From Streptomyces sp. HD (GTDB lineage: Bacteria > Actinomycetota > Actinomycetes > Streptomycetales > Streptomycetaceae), in assembly GCF_028369295.1 (NCBI RefSeq), contig NZ_JAQMYP010000060.1:1-62676 (forward strand): DNA of 62,676 bases, written 5' to 3'. The first letter of the stretch is position 1. Each line of letters opens with the position of its first letter. The position numbers and the translations under genes are program-made. Shown here one piece after another: positions 43,090 through 51,635 of this stretch. The notes beneath the pieces were generated by a model, which worked only from the letters and a program-made list of their open reading frames with translations, did not search any database and was not told the origin of the DNA.

Positions 43090-44213
43090 TAGACGTACCG
43101 CTCCAGAATCGAGCTCTCCGCCAGCCGCGACAGCCCCTCCCGGACGCTCCGCGCCCGAGCCTCGCCGACGCCGTCCACGGTCTGCAGATCGTCCACGCTG
43201 GCGGCGAGCAGCTTCTGCAGCCCCCCGAAGTGCTCCACCAGCCGGTCGATGATCGCCCCCGGCAGCCGCGGCACCTTGGCCAGCAGCCGGAAGCCGCGCG
43301 GCGAGACCGCCGAGTCAAGCGCCTCGGGCGAGCCGGTGTAGCCCAACGCCCGTGCCACCGTGGACATTTCGAGGAGCTCGGCGTGGGTGAGGGCGTCCAG
43401 CTCGTACAGCGCCTCGTCGACCGTGCGGGACCGCTTGGCCGTCGGCTCGGGGACGTAGTCACGCACCACGAGCTCGCGCTCGGGCTCCACACCGGCGATC
43501 AACTCGTCCAGCTGAAGTGCCAGCAGCCGCCCGTCGGTGCCCAGCTCCACCACGTACTCGGCGATCTCGGTGGCGATACGGCGCACCATCTCCAGGCGCT
43601 GCGCGACCGCCGAGACGTCCCGGACCGTCACCAGGTCCTCGATCTCCAGCGCTGACAACGTTCCCGCGACCTCGTCGAGGCGGAGCTTGTAGCGCTCCAG
43701 GGTCGCCAGGGCCTGGTTGGCGCGGGAGAGGATCGCCGCGGAGTCCTCCAGGACGCGGCGCTGGCCGTCGACGTAGAGCGCGATGAGCCGCATCGACTGG
43801 GAGACCGAGACGACCGGGAAGCCGACCTGCTTGCTGACCCGGTCCGCCGTGCGGTGCCGGGTGCCCGTCTCCTCCGTCGGGATCGTCGCATCGGGCACGA
43901 ACTGCACGCCCGCGCGGAGGATCTTCGACAGGTCGGACGACAGCACGATGCCGCCGTCGAGCTTGCACAGCTCCCGCAGCCGCGTCGCCGTGAACTCGAC
44001 ATCCAGGACGAATCCACCCGTACTCATCGCCTCGACGGTCTTGTCGAAGCCGAGCACGATGAGTCCGCCGGTGTTGCCGCGGAGCACCCGCTCCAGCCCG
44101 TCGCGCAGGCCCGTGCCGGGAGCCACGGCACTCAGTGAGGCGCGCATCAGGCCATCGGAACCGGCACTCCCACCGGACTTTCCGGGAGCTGCTACCCGGT
44201 CGTTGGCTGCCAC
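43089..44213 (-). CDS. disA: diadenylate cyclase / DNA integrity scanning protein DisA
   Basis: 374 aa, the size of Streptomyces DisA. The DAC domain makes c-di-AMP from two ATP: catalytic loop LCKLDGGIVLSS (Asp86-Gly87-Gly88, where the family usually has DGA) and the TGTRHRTADRVSKQ motif. A helical linker and C-terminal helix-hairpin-helix domain (VPRLPGAIIDRLVEHFGG, VDGVGEARARSVREGLSRL) bind branched DNA. The GTG at 44213 has GGAGGAG 5 nt upstream. It follows radA by 81 nt; in other bacteria RadA inhibits DisA. Confidence 0.97.
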   Translation of the reverse strand: MAANDRVAAPGKSGGSAGSDGLMRASLSAVAPGTGLRDGLERVLRGNTGGLIVLGFDKTVEAMSTGGFVLDVEFTATRLRELCKLDGGIVLSSDLSKILRAGVQFVPDATIPTEETGTRHRTADRVSKQVGFPVVSVSQSMRLIALYVDGQRRVLEDSAAILSRANQALATLERYKLRLDEVAGTLSALEIEDLVTVRDVSAVAQRLEMVRRIATEIAEYVVELGTDGRLLALQLDELIAGVEPERELVVRDYVPEPTAKRSRTVDEALYELDALTHAELLEMSTVARALGYTGSPEALDSAVSPRGFRLLAKVPRLPGAIIDRLVEHFGGLQKLLAASVDDLQTVDGVGEARARSVREGLSRLAESSILERYV

Positions 44214-44294
44214 TGCACTCCTCCGGTCGCAGGTTCTGGGGCGCTCCCGTTTCGCACATTCTGTTCGTACGGACGGGCGAGACCAGGGCAAAGT

Positions 44295-45704
44295 CTACCG
44301 GCGGTCCTCCTCGTCCCGCGGGGCCTCTCGGCGACGCGAGCGCGGAAGGACCCGGAGGGCGTCTCCTATGTCGGCCACTTCCAGCACCTTCATACCGGGA
44401 GGGATCTTGCCCGGGTCGCCCGGCACGAGCGCGTGCGTGAAGCCCAGCCGGTGCGCCTCGGCCAGCCTGCGCTGCACTCCCGTGACCCGTCTGACCTCGC
44501 CCGCGAGGCCCACCTCGCCGATCGCGACGAGGTTCTTGGGGAGAGGTGTGTCACTGGCGGCGGAGGCCAGCGCGAGGGCGACGGCGAGGTCGGCGGCGGG
44601 CTCCGAGAGCTTCACTCCGCCGACCGTCGCGGAGTAGATGTCCCGCTTGCCGAGTGCGCTGATCCGGCCGCGCTGCTCCAGGACGGCCAGCATCATCGAG
44701 ACGCGCGAGGTCTCCAGACCGGACGTCGTACGGCGGGGCGAGGGGATCTGCGAGTCGACGGTGAGCGCCTGGACCTCGGCGACCAGGGGGCGGCGGCCCT
44801 CCAGGGTGACCGTCAGACAGGTGCCCGGGACCGGTTCGGCACGGCGGGTCAGGAAGAGTCCGCTCGGGTCGGCGAGGCCCGTGATGCCCTCGTCGTGCAG
44901 TTCGAAGCAGCCGACCTCGTCCGTGGCGCCGTAGCGGTTCTTGACGCCCCGTACGAGACGCAGGCGCGCGTGCCGGTCGCCCTCGAAGCTGAGCACCACG
45001 TCCACGAGGTGCTCCAGGAGGCGGGGCCCGGCGATGGCGCCGTCCTTCGTGACGTGTCCCACGAGGAGCGTGGACATCCCGCGCTCCTTGGACGCCCGGA
45101 TCAGGGCGCCGGCCACCTCCCGGACCTGGGCCATGCCGCCGGGCGCCCCGTCGATCTCCGGCGAGGCCACCGTCTGTACCGAGTCGAGGATCAGCAGCGA
45201 GGGCTTCACCGCGTCCAAGTGGCCCAGCACGGCGGCCAGGTCGGTCTCGGCGGCGAGGTAGAGGTGGTCGTCGAGGGCGCCGATGCGGTCGGCGCGCAGG
45301 CGGACCTGGCTGGCCGACTCCTCACCGGTCACGTACAACGTGCGGTGCTCGTCGCTCGCCGACTTGGCCGCCACGTCGAGCAGGAGGGTGGACTTGCCCA
45401 CGCCGGGCTCGCCCGCGAGGAGCACCACCGCGCCCGGCACCAGCCCGCCGCCCAGCACCCGGTCCAGCTCGGGCACGCCGGTGGACCGCGCGGTCGCCTG
45501 CCGCCCGTCGACCTGCCCGATGGGCACCGCGGAATTGGTCACCCGCCCCGGCGCCGTCGTACGGACCGCGGGTGCGCCGTACTCCTCGACCGTCCCCCAC
45601 GCCTGGCACTCGGGGCAGCGGCCGAGCCACTTGGCCGTCTGCCAGCCGCACTCCGTGCAGCGGTAGGACGGGCGGTCCTTCGTGGTCTTGGTACGGGCAG
45701 CCAT
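44295..45704 (-). CDS. radA: DNA repair/recombination ATPase RadA (Sms)
   Basis: 469 aa. N-terminal C4 zinc finger (YRCTECGWQTAKWLGRCPEC), RecA-like domain with Walker A GEPGVGKST, Walker B LLILDSVQT, the RadA-specific K-N-R-x-G motif (GVKNRYGATDEVG), and a C-terminal Lon-protease-like domain (DLAVALALASAASDTPLPKN). It unwinds and extends recombination intermediates. Upstream of disA in the same orientation. The ATG at 45704 begins MAARTKTTK. Confidence 0.97.
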   Translation of the reverse strand: MAARTKTTKDRPSYRCTECGWQTAKWLGRCPECQAWGTVEEYGAPAVRTTAPGRVTNSAVPIGQVDGRQATARSTGVPELDRVLGGGLVPGAVVLLAGEPGVGKSTLLLDVAAKSASDEHRTLYVTGEESASQVRLRADRIGALDDHLYLAAETDLAAVLGHLDAVKPSLLILDSVQTVASPEIDGAPGGMAQVREVAGALIRASKERGMSTLLVGHVTKDGAIAGPRLLEHLVDVVLSFEGDRHARLRLVRGVKNRYGATDEVGCFELHDEGITGLADPSGLFLTRRAEPVPGTCLTVTLEGRRPLVAEVQALTVDSQIPSPRRTTSGLETSRVSMMLAVLEQRGRISALGKRDIYSATVGGVKLSEPAADLAVALALASAASDTPLPKNLVAIGEVGLAGEVRRVTGVQRRLAEAHRLGFTHALVPGDPGKIPPGMKVLEVADIGDALRVLPRSRRREAPRDEEDRR

Positions 45705-45876
45705 GCGAAGAACCGTAACGGAGCCCACTGACAACGCCGTACGGCATGCGGTCTCGTCATGCACAAGCCACGGAATTCGGGGTTCCCGCCCCCGATTGAG
45801 GGATCGTTTCACCCGTATGGATTAAAACTGCTCAAGCTGGAAGAAGGCGCCACGCCAGGCCCCCTACGGTCCACGA

Positions 45877-47691
45877 ATGATGAGCAGCAGTCCGGAAATC
45901 TCGGCCCGCACCACCGGCGCCCATCGAGCGCACCGGGAGGCGCGTGATCGTGCGGCGGCGCGGACGGTGGCGCAGCGGCCGCCGGCGCGCTACGAGCCGT
46001 ATCTGGACGGGCTGTTCACCTACTGTCTGTCCGTCCTGTGCGACCACGACGACGCGACCGCCGCCCTCGGCGACGCCCTCGCGCTCGCCGAGCGACGCGG
46101 GCAGCGGGTGCCGGAGGCCGCCGCGGACCGGCGTCCCTGGCTGTACGCGCTGGCCCGCTGGGCGTGTCTGCGCAAGCTGGCCGAGGCCAAGCAGAAACGT
46201 CAGGGCAGCCACGCGGCGAGCCGGCACGGCACCCATCGGCAGACGGGCCCGCGGGCCGAGGGGCCGTCCGTCGCCGAGGAGGTCCAGGAGCAGCGGCGCC
46301 GCGAACTCGCCCTGCTCGCCTGGCCGGAGGCCGCAGGCACCACCCCGGAACAGCGCGAGGCCCTCGAACTCGCCGTACGCCACCATCTCGCCGCCCACGA
46401 GGTCGCCGCCGTCCTCGGCATGGAGTCGGCCGCCGCCCGCGAACTGCTCGCCTCCGCCGCCTGCGAGGTGGAGCGCACGCGCGCGGCCCTCGCCGTCGTC
46501 GAGACCGGCGGCTGCCCGAGCGTCGCCCGGCTCACCGGCGACAACCAGCTCGTGATCGGCACCGCCCTGCGCCGCGAGCTCGTCCGGCACGTCGACGACT
46601 GCCCGCGCTGCCGCCGCACCGCCGAGCGCGCCGTTCCCGGCCGCTGGCCCGGCGCGACCGTCACCCCCGCCGAGCTGCCCGTCCTGGAGGCCCCGCGTCC
46701 GGCCGTGCAGCAGGCCCTGGCGCATCACTCGCGCGCGCGTGGCGCCGCCGTGCCGCGCTTCGACCGGCGTGGCTTCCCGATGGACCCGAAGGATCGTGCC
46801 GCCCGCAGGGACCGGCTACGCGCGCGTGCCGTCACCACGACCGTCGTCGCCACTGTCGTCGCCGCCCCGGTCCTCGCCCTGTGGGCCGCCTACCGGGGCG
46901 CCCCGACCGGCGAGGGCGTCGACGGGCACTCGGCCGGCGCGAGCCAGGCCCAGGGCCCCGGCAGCCTCGACGGAGCGGCGGCGGGCAGTGGCTACGAGAA
47001 CGCGGGCAACGCGAGCCCGGAACAGGGGGACCGTTTCGGCAGTCGCGACAAACCAGGTGTCTCCGTCGAGGTCATCGGCGTCAGCGGCGCGGCCGGGAAG
47101 GGGGCCGGCCTCCTGGAGGTGTCGGCCGGGAACAGCGGCGACACCACGCTCGTCACCCTGACCGCGACGGGGCGCACGCCGGTGCGCTGGTCCGCGACCA
47201 CCGGCGCGCACTGGCTGTATCTGAGCCGGTCGGCGGGAACGCTGGCGCCCGGCGAGTCGTTGACGATCAAGGTCCACGTCGACCATCTGCGCGAGCCGTC
47301 CGGGCGCTGGAGCGCGCGCGTGGCGATCTCACCCGCCGGCGCCGTCGTCTCCATCGAGGGCTACGGCACGGCCCCCGGCCCGTCCGGCCCGGGGCATGGC
47401 CCGGACCCCACCGACCCGTACCCCACCGACCCCACGCATCCCGGCGAGCCCACGGATCCCACCGACCCGGGGAGCCCCAGCGGTCCGCCGCCCTCGTCCT
47501 CCGAGCCCGATCCGACGCCGCCGACGACTCCGGCCCCGACCGATCCCATGCCCAGCGAGCCGCCGCCGTCGTCGCCCGATCCGTCCCCCACGGCCGGTGA
47601 CCCGTCAGCGCCCGGCCCGTCCGGCCCGTCCGATCCGGGGGGTTCGCCGCCGTCCGGCGGCAGCGGTGAACCCAGCCCGTCGACGTTCTAG
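45877..47691 (+). CDS. sigma-like/zinc-finger/BACON fusion membrane protein
   Basis: 604 aa. Residues ~35-205 resemble a degenerate ECF sigma factor (YEPYLDGLFTYCLSVLCDHDDA; AVRHHLAAHEVAAVLGMESAAARELLA). Residues 238-245 carry H-x3-C-x2-C (HVDDCPRC), the zinc-binding signature of ZAS anti-sigma factors. A membrane helix (about 319-339) leads to an external BACON-type beta domain (about 390-485, TPVRWSATTGAHWLYLSRSAGTL, APGESLTIKVHVD) and a Pro/Ser/Asp-rich tail of more than 110 residues. So sigma-like, anti-sigma-like and carbohydrate- or mucin-binding-type modules share one chain. Divergent from radA. A regulatory role is inference. Confidence 0.82.
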   Translation: MMSSSPEISARTTGAHRAHREARDRAAARTVAQRPPARYEPYLDGLFTYCLSVLCDHDDATAALGDALALAERRGQRVPEAAADRRPWLYALARWACLRKLAEAKQKRQGSHAASRHGTHRQTGPRAEGPSVAEEVQEQRRRELALLAWPEAAGTTPEQREALELAVRHHLAAHEVAAVLGMESAAARELLASAACEVERTRAALAVVETGGCPSVARLTGDNQLVIGTALRRELVRHVDDCPRCRRTAERAVPGRWPGATVTPAELPVLEAPRPAVQQALAHHSRARGAAVPRFDRRGFPMDPKDRAARRDRLRARAVTTTVVATVVAAPVLALWAAYRGAPTGEGVDGHSAGASQAQGPGSLDGAAAGSGYENAGNASPEQGDRFGSRDKPGVSVEVIGVSGAAGKGAGLLEVSAGNSGDTTLVTLTATGRTPVRWSATTGAHWLYLSRSAGTLAPGESLTIKVHVDHLREPSGRWSARVAISPAGAVVSIEGYGTAPGPSGPGHGPDPTDPYPTDPTHPGEPTDPTDPGSPSGPPPSSSEPDPTPPTTPAPTDPMPSEPPPSSPDPSPTAGDPSAPGPSGPSDPGGSPPSGGSGEPSPSTF

Positions 47692-47733
47692 ACCATGGGG
47701 CCGGCCGATCCAGGCCCGGCCTTCCAGGCCCTG

Positions 47734-48594
47734 CTAGTCCACCGGATCCGCCGGATGCGGTGCCAGCAACGGCAGCTGCGACGCCAGCCGCTCCTCGCAC
47801 AGCTCGACCAGACGGTCGTAGCCCGCCTTGCCCATCAGCTCGGTCAGCTCCGCGCGGTAGGACACGTACACCGGGTCGCCCGCGCCGTGCGCCGAGGTCG
47901 CCGAGGTGCACCACCAGTGCAGGTCGTGGCCGCCCGGGCCCCAGCCGCGCCGGTCGTACTCACCGATCGACACCTGGAGCACCCGGGTGTCGTCGGGCCG
48001 GTCGATCCAGTCGTACGTCCGCCGGACCGGCAGCTGCCAGCAGACGTCCGGCTTGGTCTCCAGCGGCTCGCGGCCCTCCTTCAGGGCGAGGATGTGCAGC
48101 GAGCAGCCCGCGCCGCCCGCGAAGCCGGGGCGGTTCTGGAAGATGCACGAGCCGTTGAAGGGGCGGGTCTGGCGGTCGCCGTCCTCGTCCTCCGAGATCC
48201 AGCCGTGCTCCATGCCCTCGTCATGGTGCTGCCAGATCTCCGGCGTGAGCCTCGCCACATGCTCGGCGACCCGCTTCTCGTCGTCCTCGTCCGAGAAGTG
48301 CGCGCCCAGCGTGCAGCAGCCGTCGTCCGCGCGGCCCGCCTGGATGCCCTGGCAGCCGCTGCCGAAAATGCAGTTCCAACGGGAGGTCAGCCATGTCAGA
48401 TCGCAGCGGAAGATCTGCTCGTCGTCCGCCGGATCAGGGAACTCCACCCATGCGCGGGCGAAGTCGAGCCCCTTCTCGTCCGGCTCCGGGGAGCCCTTCT
48501 TGGGCTTCTTCGACTTCGTGGCTGCCTTTGCCTGCGAAGAACCCGTGGCGGATTTGGCCGTCTTGTCGTTCTTCGCCTTTTTCGTCTTTGGCAC
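47734..48594 (-). CDS. conserved Cys-rich protein
   Basis: 286 aa. After a Lys-rich N-terminal tail (KTKKAKNDKTAKSATGSSQ), the core is rich in Cys: RWNCIFGSGCQGI, DDGCCTLGAHF, NGSCIFQNR, GAGCSLHILAL and KPDVCWQLPVRR. The spacing suggests a metal cluster similar to YkgJ-type or DUF3109 cysteine-cluster proteins, which I cannot confirm. No signal peptide. The GTG at 48594 is used; no strong ribosome-binding site. Divergent from the ppx/gppA gene (74 nt apart). Confidence 0.78.
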   Translation of the reverse strand: MPKTKKAKNDKTAKSATGSSQAKAATKSKKPKKGSPEPDEKGLDFARAWVEFPDPADDEQIFRCDLTWLTSRWNCIFGSGCQGIQAGRADDGCCTLGAHFSDEDDEKRVAEHVARLTPEIWQHHDEGMEHGWISEDEDGDRQTRPFNGSCIFQNRPGFAGGAGCSLHILALKEGREPLETKPDVCWQLPVRRTYDWIDRPDDTRVLQVSIGEYDRRGWGPGGHDLHWWCTSATSAHGAGDPVYVSYRAELTELMGKAGYDRLVELCEERLASQLPLLAPHPADPVD

Positions 48595-48668
48595 GGGTCC
48601 AGAGTACGGCGTCCGTACCTGCGACTTCGAGGACGGAGGACCGGCCAGGTGGCAGTAGCGTTCCGTAC

Positions 48669-49601
48669 ATGAGACTCGGTGTCCTCGACGTGGGATCGAA
48701 CACGGTGCATCTGCTGGTGGTGGATGCGCATCCTGGCGCGCGCCCGCTGCCCGCGCACTCACACAAGGCGGAGCTGCGCCTTGCCCAACTCCTCGACGAC
48801 AGCGGGGCCATCGGCCCCGACGGGATCGACAGGCTGATCGGCGTCGTTCATGAGGCGCTGCAGGCCGCCGAGGACAAGGGTGTCGAGGAAGTCCTGCCGT
48901 TCGCGACGTCCGCGGTGCGGGAGGCCAGCAACGCCGATGACGTCCTCGCGCGCGTGAAGGAGGAAACCGGCGTTGAGCTGCAGGTTCTCACCGGTGCGGA
49001 GGAAGCCCGGCTGACCTTCCTCGCCGTCCGCCGCTGGTTCGGCTGGTCGGCCGGGAAGCTGCTGGTGCTGGACATCGGTGGCGGTTCCCTGGAGATCGCG
49101 TTCGGCATCGACGAGGAGCCGGACGCGGCCGTGTCGCTGCCGCTGGGGGCGGGGCGGCTCACAGCCGCGTGGCTGCCGGGAGATCCGCCGGACTCCGAGG
49201 ACATACGAGCACTGCGGCGGCATGTGCGGGCGCAGATCGCACGCACGGTCGGCGAATTCAGCCGGTTCGGGGCGCCCGATCACGTCGTCGCCACGTCCAA
49301 GACCTTCAAGCAGCTGGCCCGCATCGCCGGTGCCGCGCGCTCCGCGGAGGGTGTGTACACCCAGCGCGAGCTGAAGCGGGAGTCCCTGGAGGCGTGGGTT
49401 CCGCGGCTCGCCGGGATGACCGCGGCGCAGCGTGCGGAACTGCCGGGTGTCTCGGAGGGGCGCGCGGGGCAGCTGCTCGCGGGGGCGTTGGTGGCCGAGG
49501 GGGCGATGGACCTGTTCGGCGTGGAGACGCTGGAGGTCTGCCCTTGGGCGCTGCGGGAGGGTGTGATCCTGCGGAAGCTGGATCATCTGTCGGTGACGTG
49601 A
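48669..49601 (+). CDS. Ppx/GppA-family phosphatase
   Basis: 310 aa. ASKHA fold with LGVLDVGSNTVHLLVVDA (phosphate loop 1), LPFATSAVREASNADDVL, LTGAEEARLTFLAV and LVLDIGGGSLEIAFG (phosphate loop 2). It is the short, single-module type (E. coli Ppx is 513 aa), like mycobacterial Ppx1, and may hydrolyse polyphosphate or pppGpp. The ATG at 48669 has TAGCGT ending 7 nt upstream and no Shine-Dalgarno (leaderless candidate). Confidence 0.93.
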   Translation: MRLGVLDVGSNTVHLLVVDAHPGARPLPAHSHKAELRLAQLLDDSGAIGPDGIDRLIGVVHEALQAAEDKGVEEVLPFATSAVREASNADDVLARVKEETGVELQVLTGAEEARLTFLAVRRWFGWSAGKLLVLDIGGGSLEIAFGIDEEPDAAVSLPLGAGRLTAAWLPGDPPDSEDIRALRRHVRAQIARTVGEFSRFGAPDHVVATSKTFKQLARIAGAARSAEGVYTQRELKRESLEAWVPRLAGMTAAQRAELPGVSEGRAGQLLAGALVAEGAMDLFGVETLEVCPWALREGVILRKLDHLSVT

Positions 49602-50016
49602 CGTCTGCCTCCGGCGGTCGGGCCCGGGATGCGGGTGGTGGGGGTGCGCGTCCATGCCTGCGGCGGCCTGTTGATGTTCGGTGGGGGTTCGTGTAGCGCC
49701 TGCGGGTGTGTTGTGGGTCGGGGCCGTGCCGGGGGGTGTCCGTCCTCGGACCGGCGGCTGGACCTGGCCTGGAGGTTCTGTTTCTTGACGCCGGCCACTG
49801 CGGGCGGACACCCCCCGGCACGTCCCCTTCCCGCCGTACGCGGCTGCGGGCCCGTCGGGGAGGCGGTCGTGAACCCTGCCACACCGCCGGTTCGCGGGCC
49901 GGCTGCTGCGTCCCCGGCATATGCCCAGTTCGCACCTCTGAGCGCTGCTATGCGCCGTGGCGGGCCCGCATCCATCCGTGCCCCGGGGGCCTGTGCCGCC
50001 CCGTACTCTGTCCCTC
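49602..50016. other. 415-nt gap with a long-arm inverted repeat
   Basis: No convincing gene. The central feature is an 18-bp perfect inverted repeat (49725-49742 and 49805-49822) around a 62-nt loop. The flanks are GC-rich and G-biased on the plus strand. The promoter of the downstream gene ends it: TACTCT (50004-50009) lies 7 nt before the GTG. Confidence 0.6.
49725..49822. repeat. 18-bp inverted repeat with 62-nt loop
   Basis: Left arm CGTGCCGGGGGGTGTCCG and right arm CGGACACCCCCCGGCACG are perfect complements. Such a long foldback could form a structured RNA, a bidirectional terminator, or be the ends of a small mobile element. No target-site duplication is evident. Confidence 0.85.
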
Positions 50017-50841
50017 GTGGCAGAACCAGTGGTGCGCATCCCGGATGCGAAGGTCGCCCTGTCGACGGCCTCGGTCTATCCGGAGTCGACGGCGACGGCC
50101 TTCGAGATCGCCGCGCGCCTCGGGTACGACGGTGTCGAGGTCATGGTGTGGACCGACCCGGTCAGCCAGGACATCGAGGCGCTGCGACGGCTGAGTGACT
50201 ACCACCGGATTCCGATCCTGGCCGTGCACGCCCCGTGTCTGTTGATCACCCAGCGCGTGTGGTCGACCGATCCCTGGACCAAGCTCCAGCGCGCCCAGGC
50301 CGCCGCCGAGAAGCTGGGGGCCGGCACGGTCGTCGTGCACCCGCCGTTCCGCTGGCAGCGGCAGTACGCCCGGGACTTCGTCGCCGGTGTCTGGCGGATG
50401 GCGAACGAGACGGACGTGCGGTTCGCCGTGGAGAACATGTACCCCTGGCGCTATCGCGACCGCGAGATGCTGGCGTACGCCCCGGACTGGGACGTGACGA
50501 AGGACGACTACCGGCACTTCACGATCGATCTCAGCCATACCTCGACCGCCCGGACCGATGCGCTGCAGATGATCGACCGGATGGGGAGTCGGCTGGGGCA
50601 TGTGCATCTCGCGGACGGCAGAGGGTCGGCCAAGGACGAGCACCTGGTGCCCGGCCGTGGTAACCAGCCCTGCGCCGCGGTGCTGGAGCGGCTCGCACTG
50701 ACCGGCTTCGACGGTCATGTCGTCATCGAGGTCAACACCCGCCGCGCGATGTCCGGCGCCGAACGCGAGGCCGACCTCGCCGAGGCCCTCGCCTTCACGC
50801 GGCTGCATCTGGCCTCCGCGGTGAAGGTGCCCCGGCCGTGA
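50017..50841 (+). CDS. sugar-phosphate isomerase/epimerase-like TIM-barrel protein
   Basis: 274 aa, xylose isomerase-like/AP endonuclease 2 fold. Metal-binding residues appear in AVHAPCLLIT, TVVVHPPFRW, FAVENMYPW (Glu), IDLSHTST (Asp/His), GHVHLADGRG and IEVNTRRA (Glu). No sugar-specific feature decides the substrate. The GTG at 50017 is preceded by TACTCT, which ends 7 nt upstream, consistent with a leaderless mRNA. The TetR gene follows with a 4-nt overlap. Confidence 0.87.
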   Translation: MAEPVVRIPDAKVALSTASVYPESTATAFEIAARLGYDGVEVMVWTDPVSQDIEALRRLSDYHRIPILAVHAPCLLITQRVWSTDPWTKLQRAQAAAEKLGAGTVVVHPPFRWQRQYARDFVAGVWRMANETDVRFAVENMYPWRYRDREMLAYAPDWDVTKDDYRHFTIDLSHTSTARTDALQMIDRMGSRLGHVHLADGRGSAKDEHLVPGRGNQPCAAVLERLALTGFDGHVVIEVNTRRAMSGAEREADLAEALAFTRLHLASAVKVPRP

Positions 50842-51464
50842 CCGACGCCACCTCGGGCCGGGGCGGGGTCGGCTCCCGACGCCGTGGCCGCCCCCCTCGT
50901 ACGGAATCCGCCGACACGCGCGACCGCATCCTGGACGCGGCCCGCGAGGAGTTCTCCGAGCGCGGCTACGACAAGACGTCCGTGCGCGGCATCGCCAAGT
51001 CGGCCGGTGTGGACTCCGCCCTCGTGCACCACTACTTCGGCACCAAGGAGCAGGTCTTCGAGGCGGCCGTGGAGGTCGCCTTCGCGCCCGCCCTGAAGGT
51101 GCGGGACGCGGTGCTGGAGGGGCCGCTCGACGACGTCGGGGAGCGGATGACCCGCACCATCTTCGGGCTCTGGGAGAACCCGGTGACCCGCAAGCCGCTG
51201 CTCGCGATCGTGCGGTCGGCGGTCAACAACGACGCCGCGGCATCCGTCTTCCGGCGGCTGGTCACCGCCCAGCTGATGCGCCGTATCGCCGGCGAGATCG
51301 ACGCTCCGGACGCCGAACTGCGCGCCGAGCTGGCCGCCGCGCAGCTCGTGGGCGTCGCGATGATGCGGTACGTCATCAAGATCGAGCCGATCGCGTCGGC
51401 CGACGCGGAGCAGATCATCGCGCGGGTGGCGCCGGTGGTGCAGGGGCATCTCACCGGGCGGTGA
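50838..51464 (+). CDS. TetR-family transcriptional regulator
   Basis: 208 aa. A basic N-terminal tail (RRRGRPPRTESADTRDRIL) precedes the helix-turn-helix EEFSERGYDKTSVRGIAKSAGVDSALVHHYF. The C-terminal domain belongs to the group with ILGLWENPVTRKPLLA-like helices, here IFGLWENPVTRKPLLAIV. The GTG overlaps the preceding stop (GTGA), so it is co-expressed with the TIM-barrel protein. It lies 171 nt upstream of ilvD in the same direction. Confidence 0.92.
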   Translation: MTDATSGRGGVGSRRRGRPPRTESADTRDRILDAAREEFSERGYDKTSVRGIAKSAGVDSALVHHYFGTKEQVFEAAVEVAFAPALKVRDAVLEGPLDDVGERMTRTIFGLWENPVTRKPLLAIVRSAVNNDAAASVFRRLVTAQLMRRIAGEIDAPDAELRAELAAAQLVGVAMMRYVIKIEPIASADAEQIIARVAPVVQGHLTGR

Positions 51465-51635
51465 CCCCTCCGGGCGGCTGATCGTGGCTCTTCGTGGCTT
51501 CTCGTGGCTGTTCTGCGAGACATACGTCCCGTATTGCGGACACCTCGTCCCGCCCACTGGATGACCGGCGTACGCTCGTTAGCAGTCAGAAGTCTCTGAT
51601 CGCATTCTCTGCAGTCCCTGAAGGAGCGAGCGACG

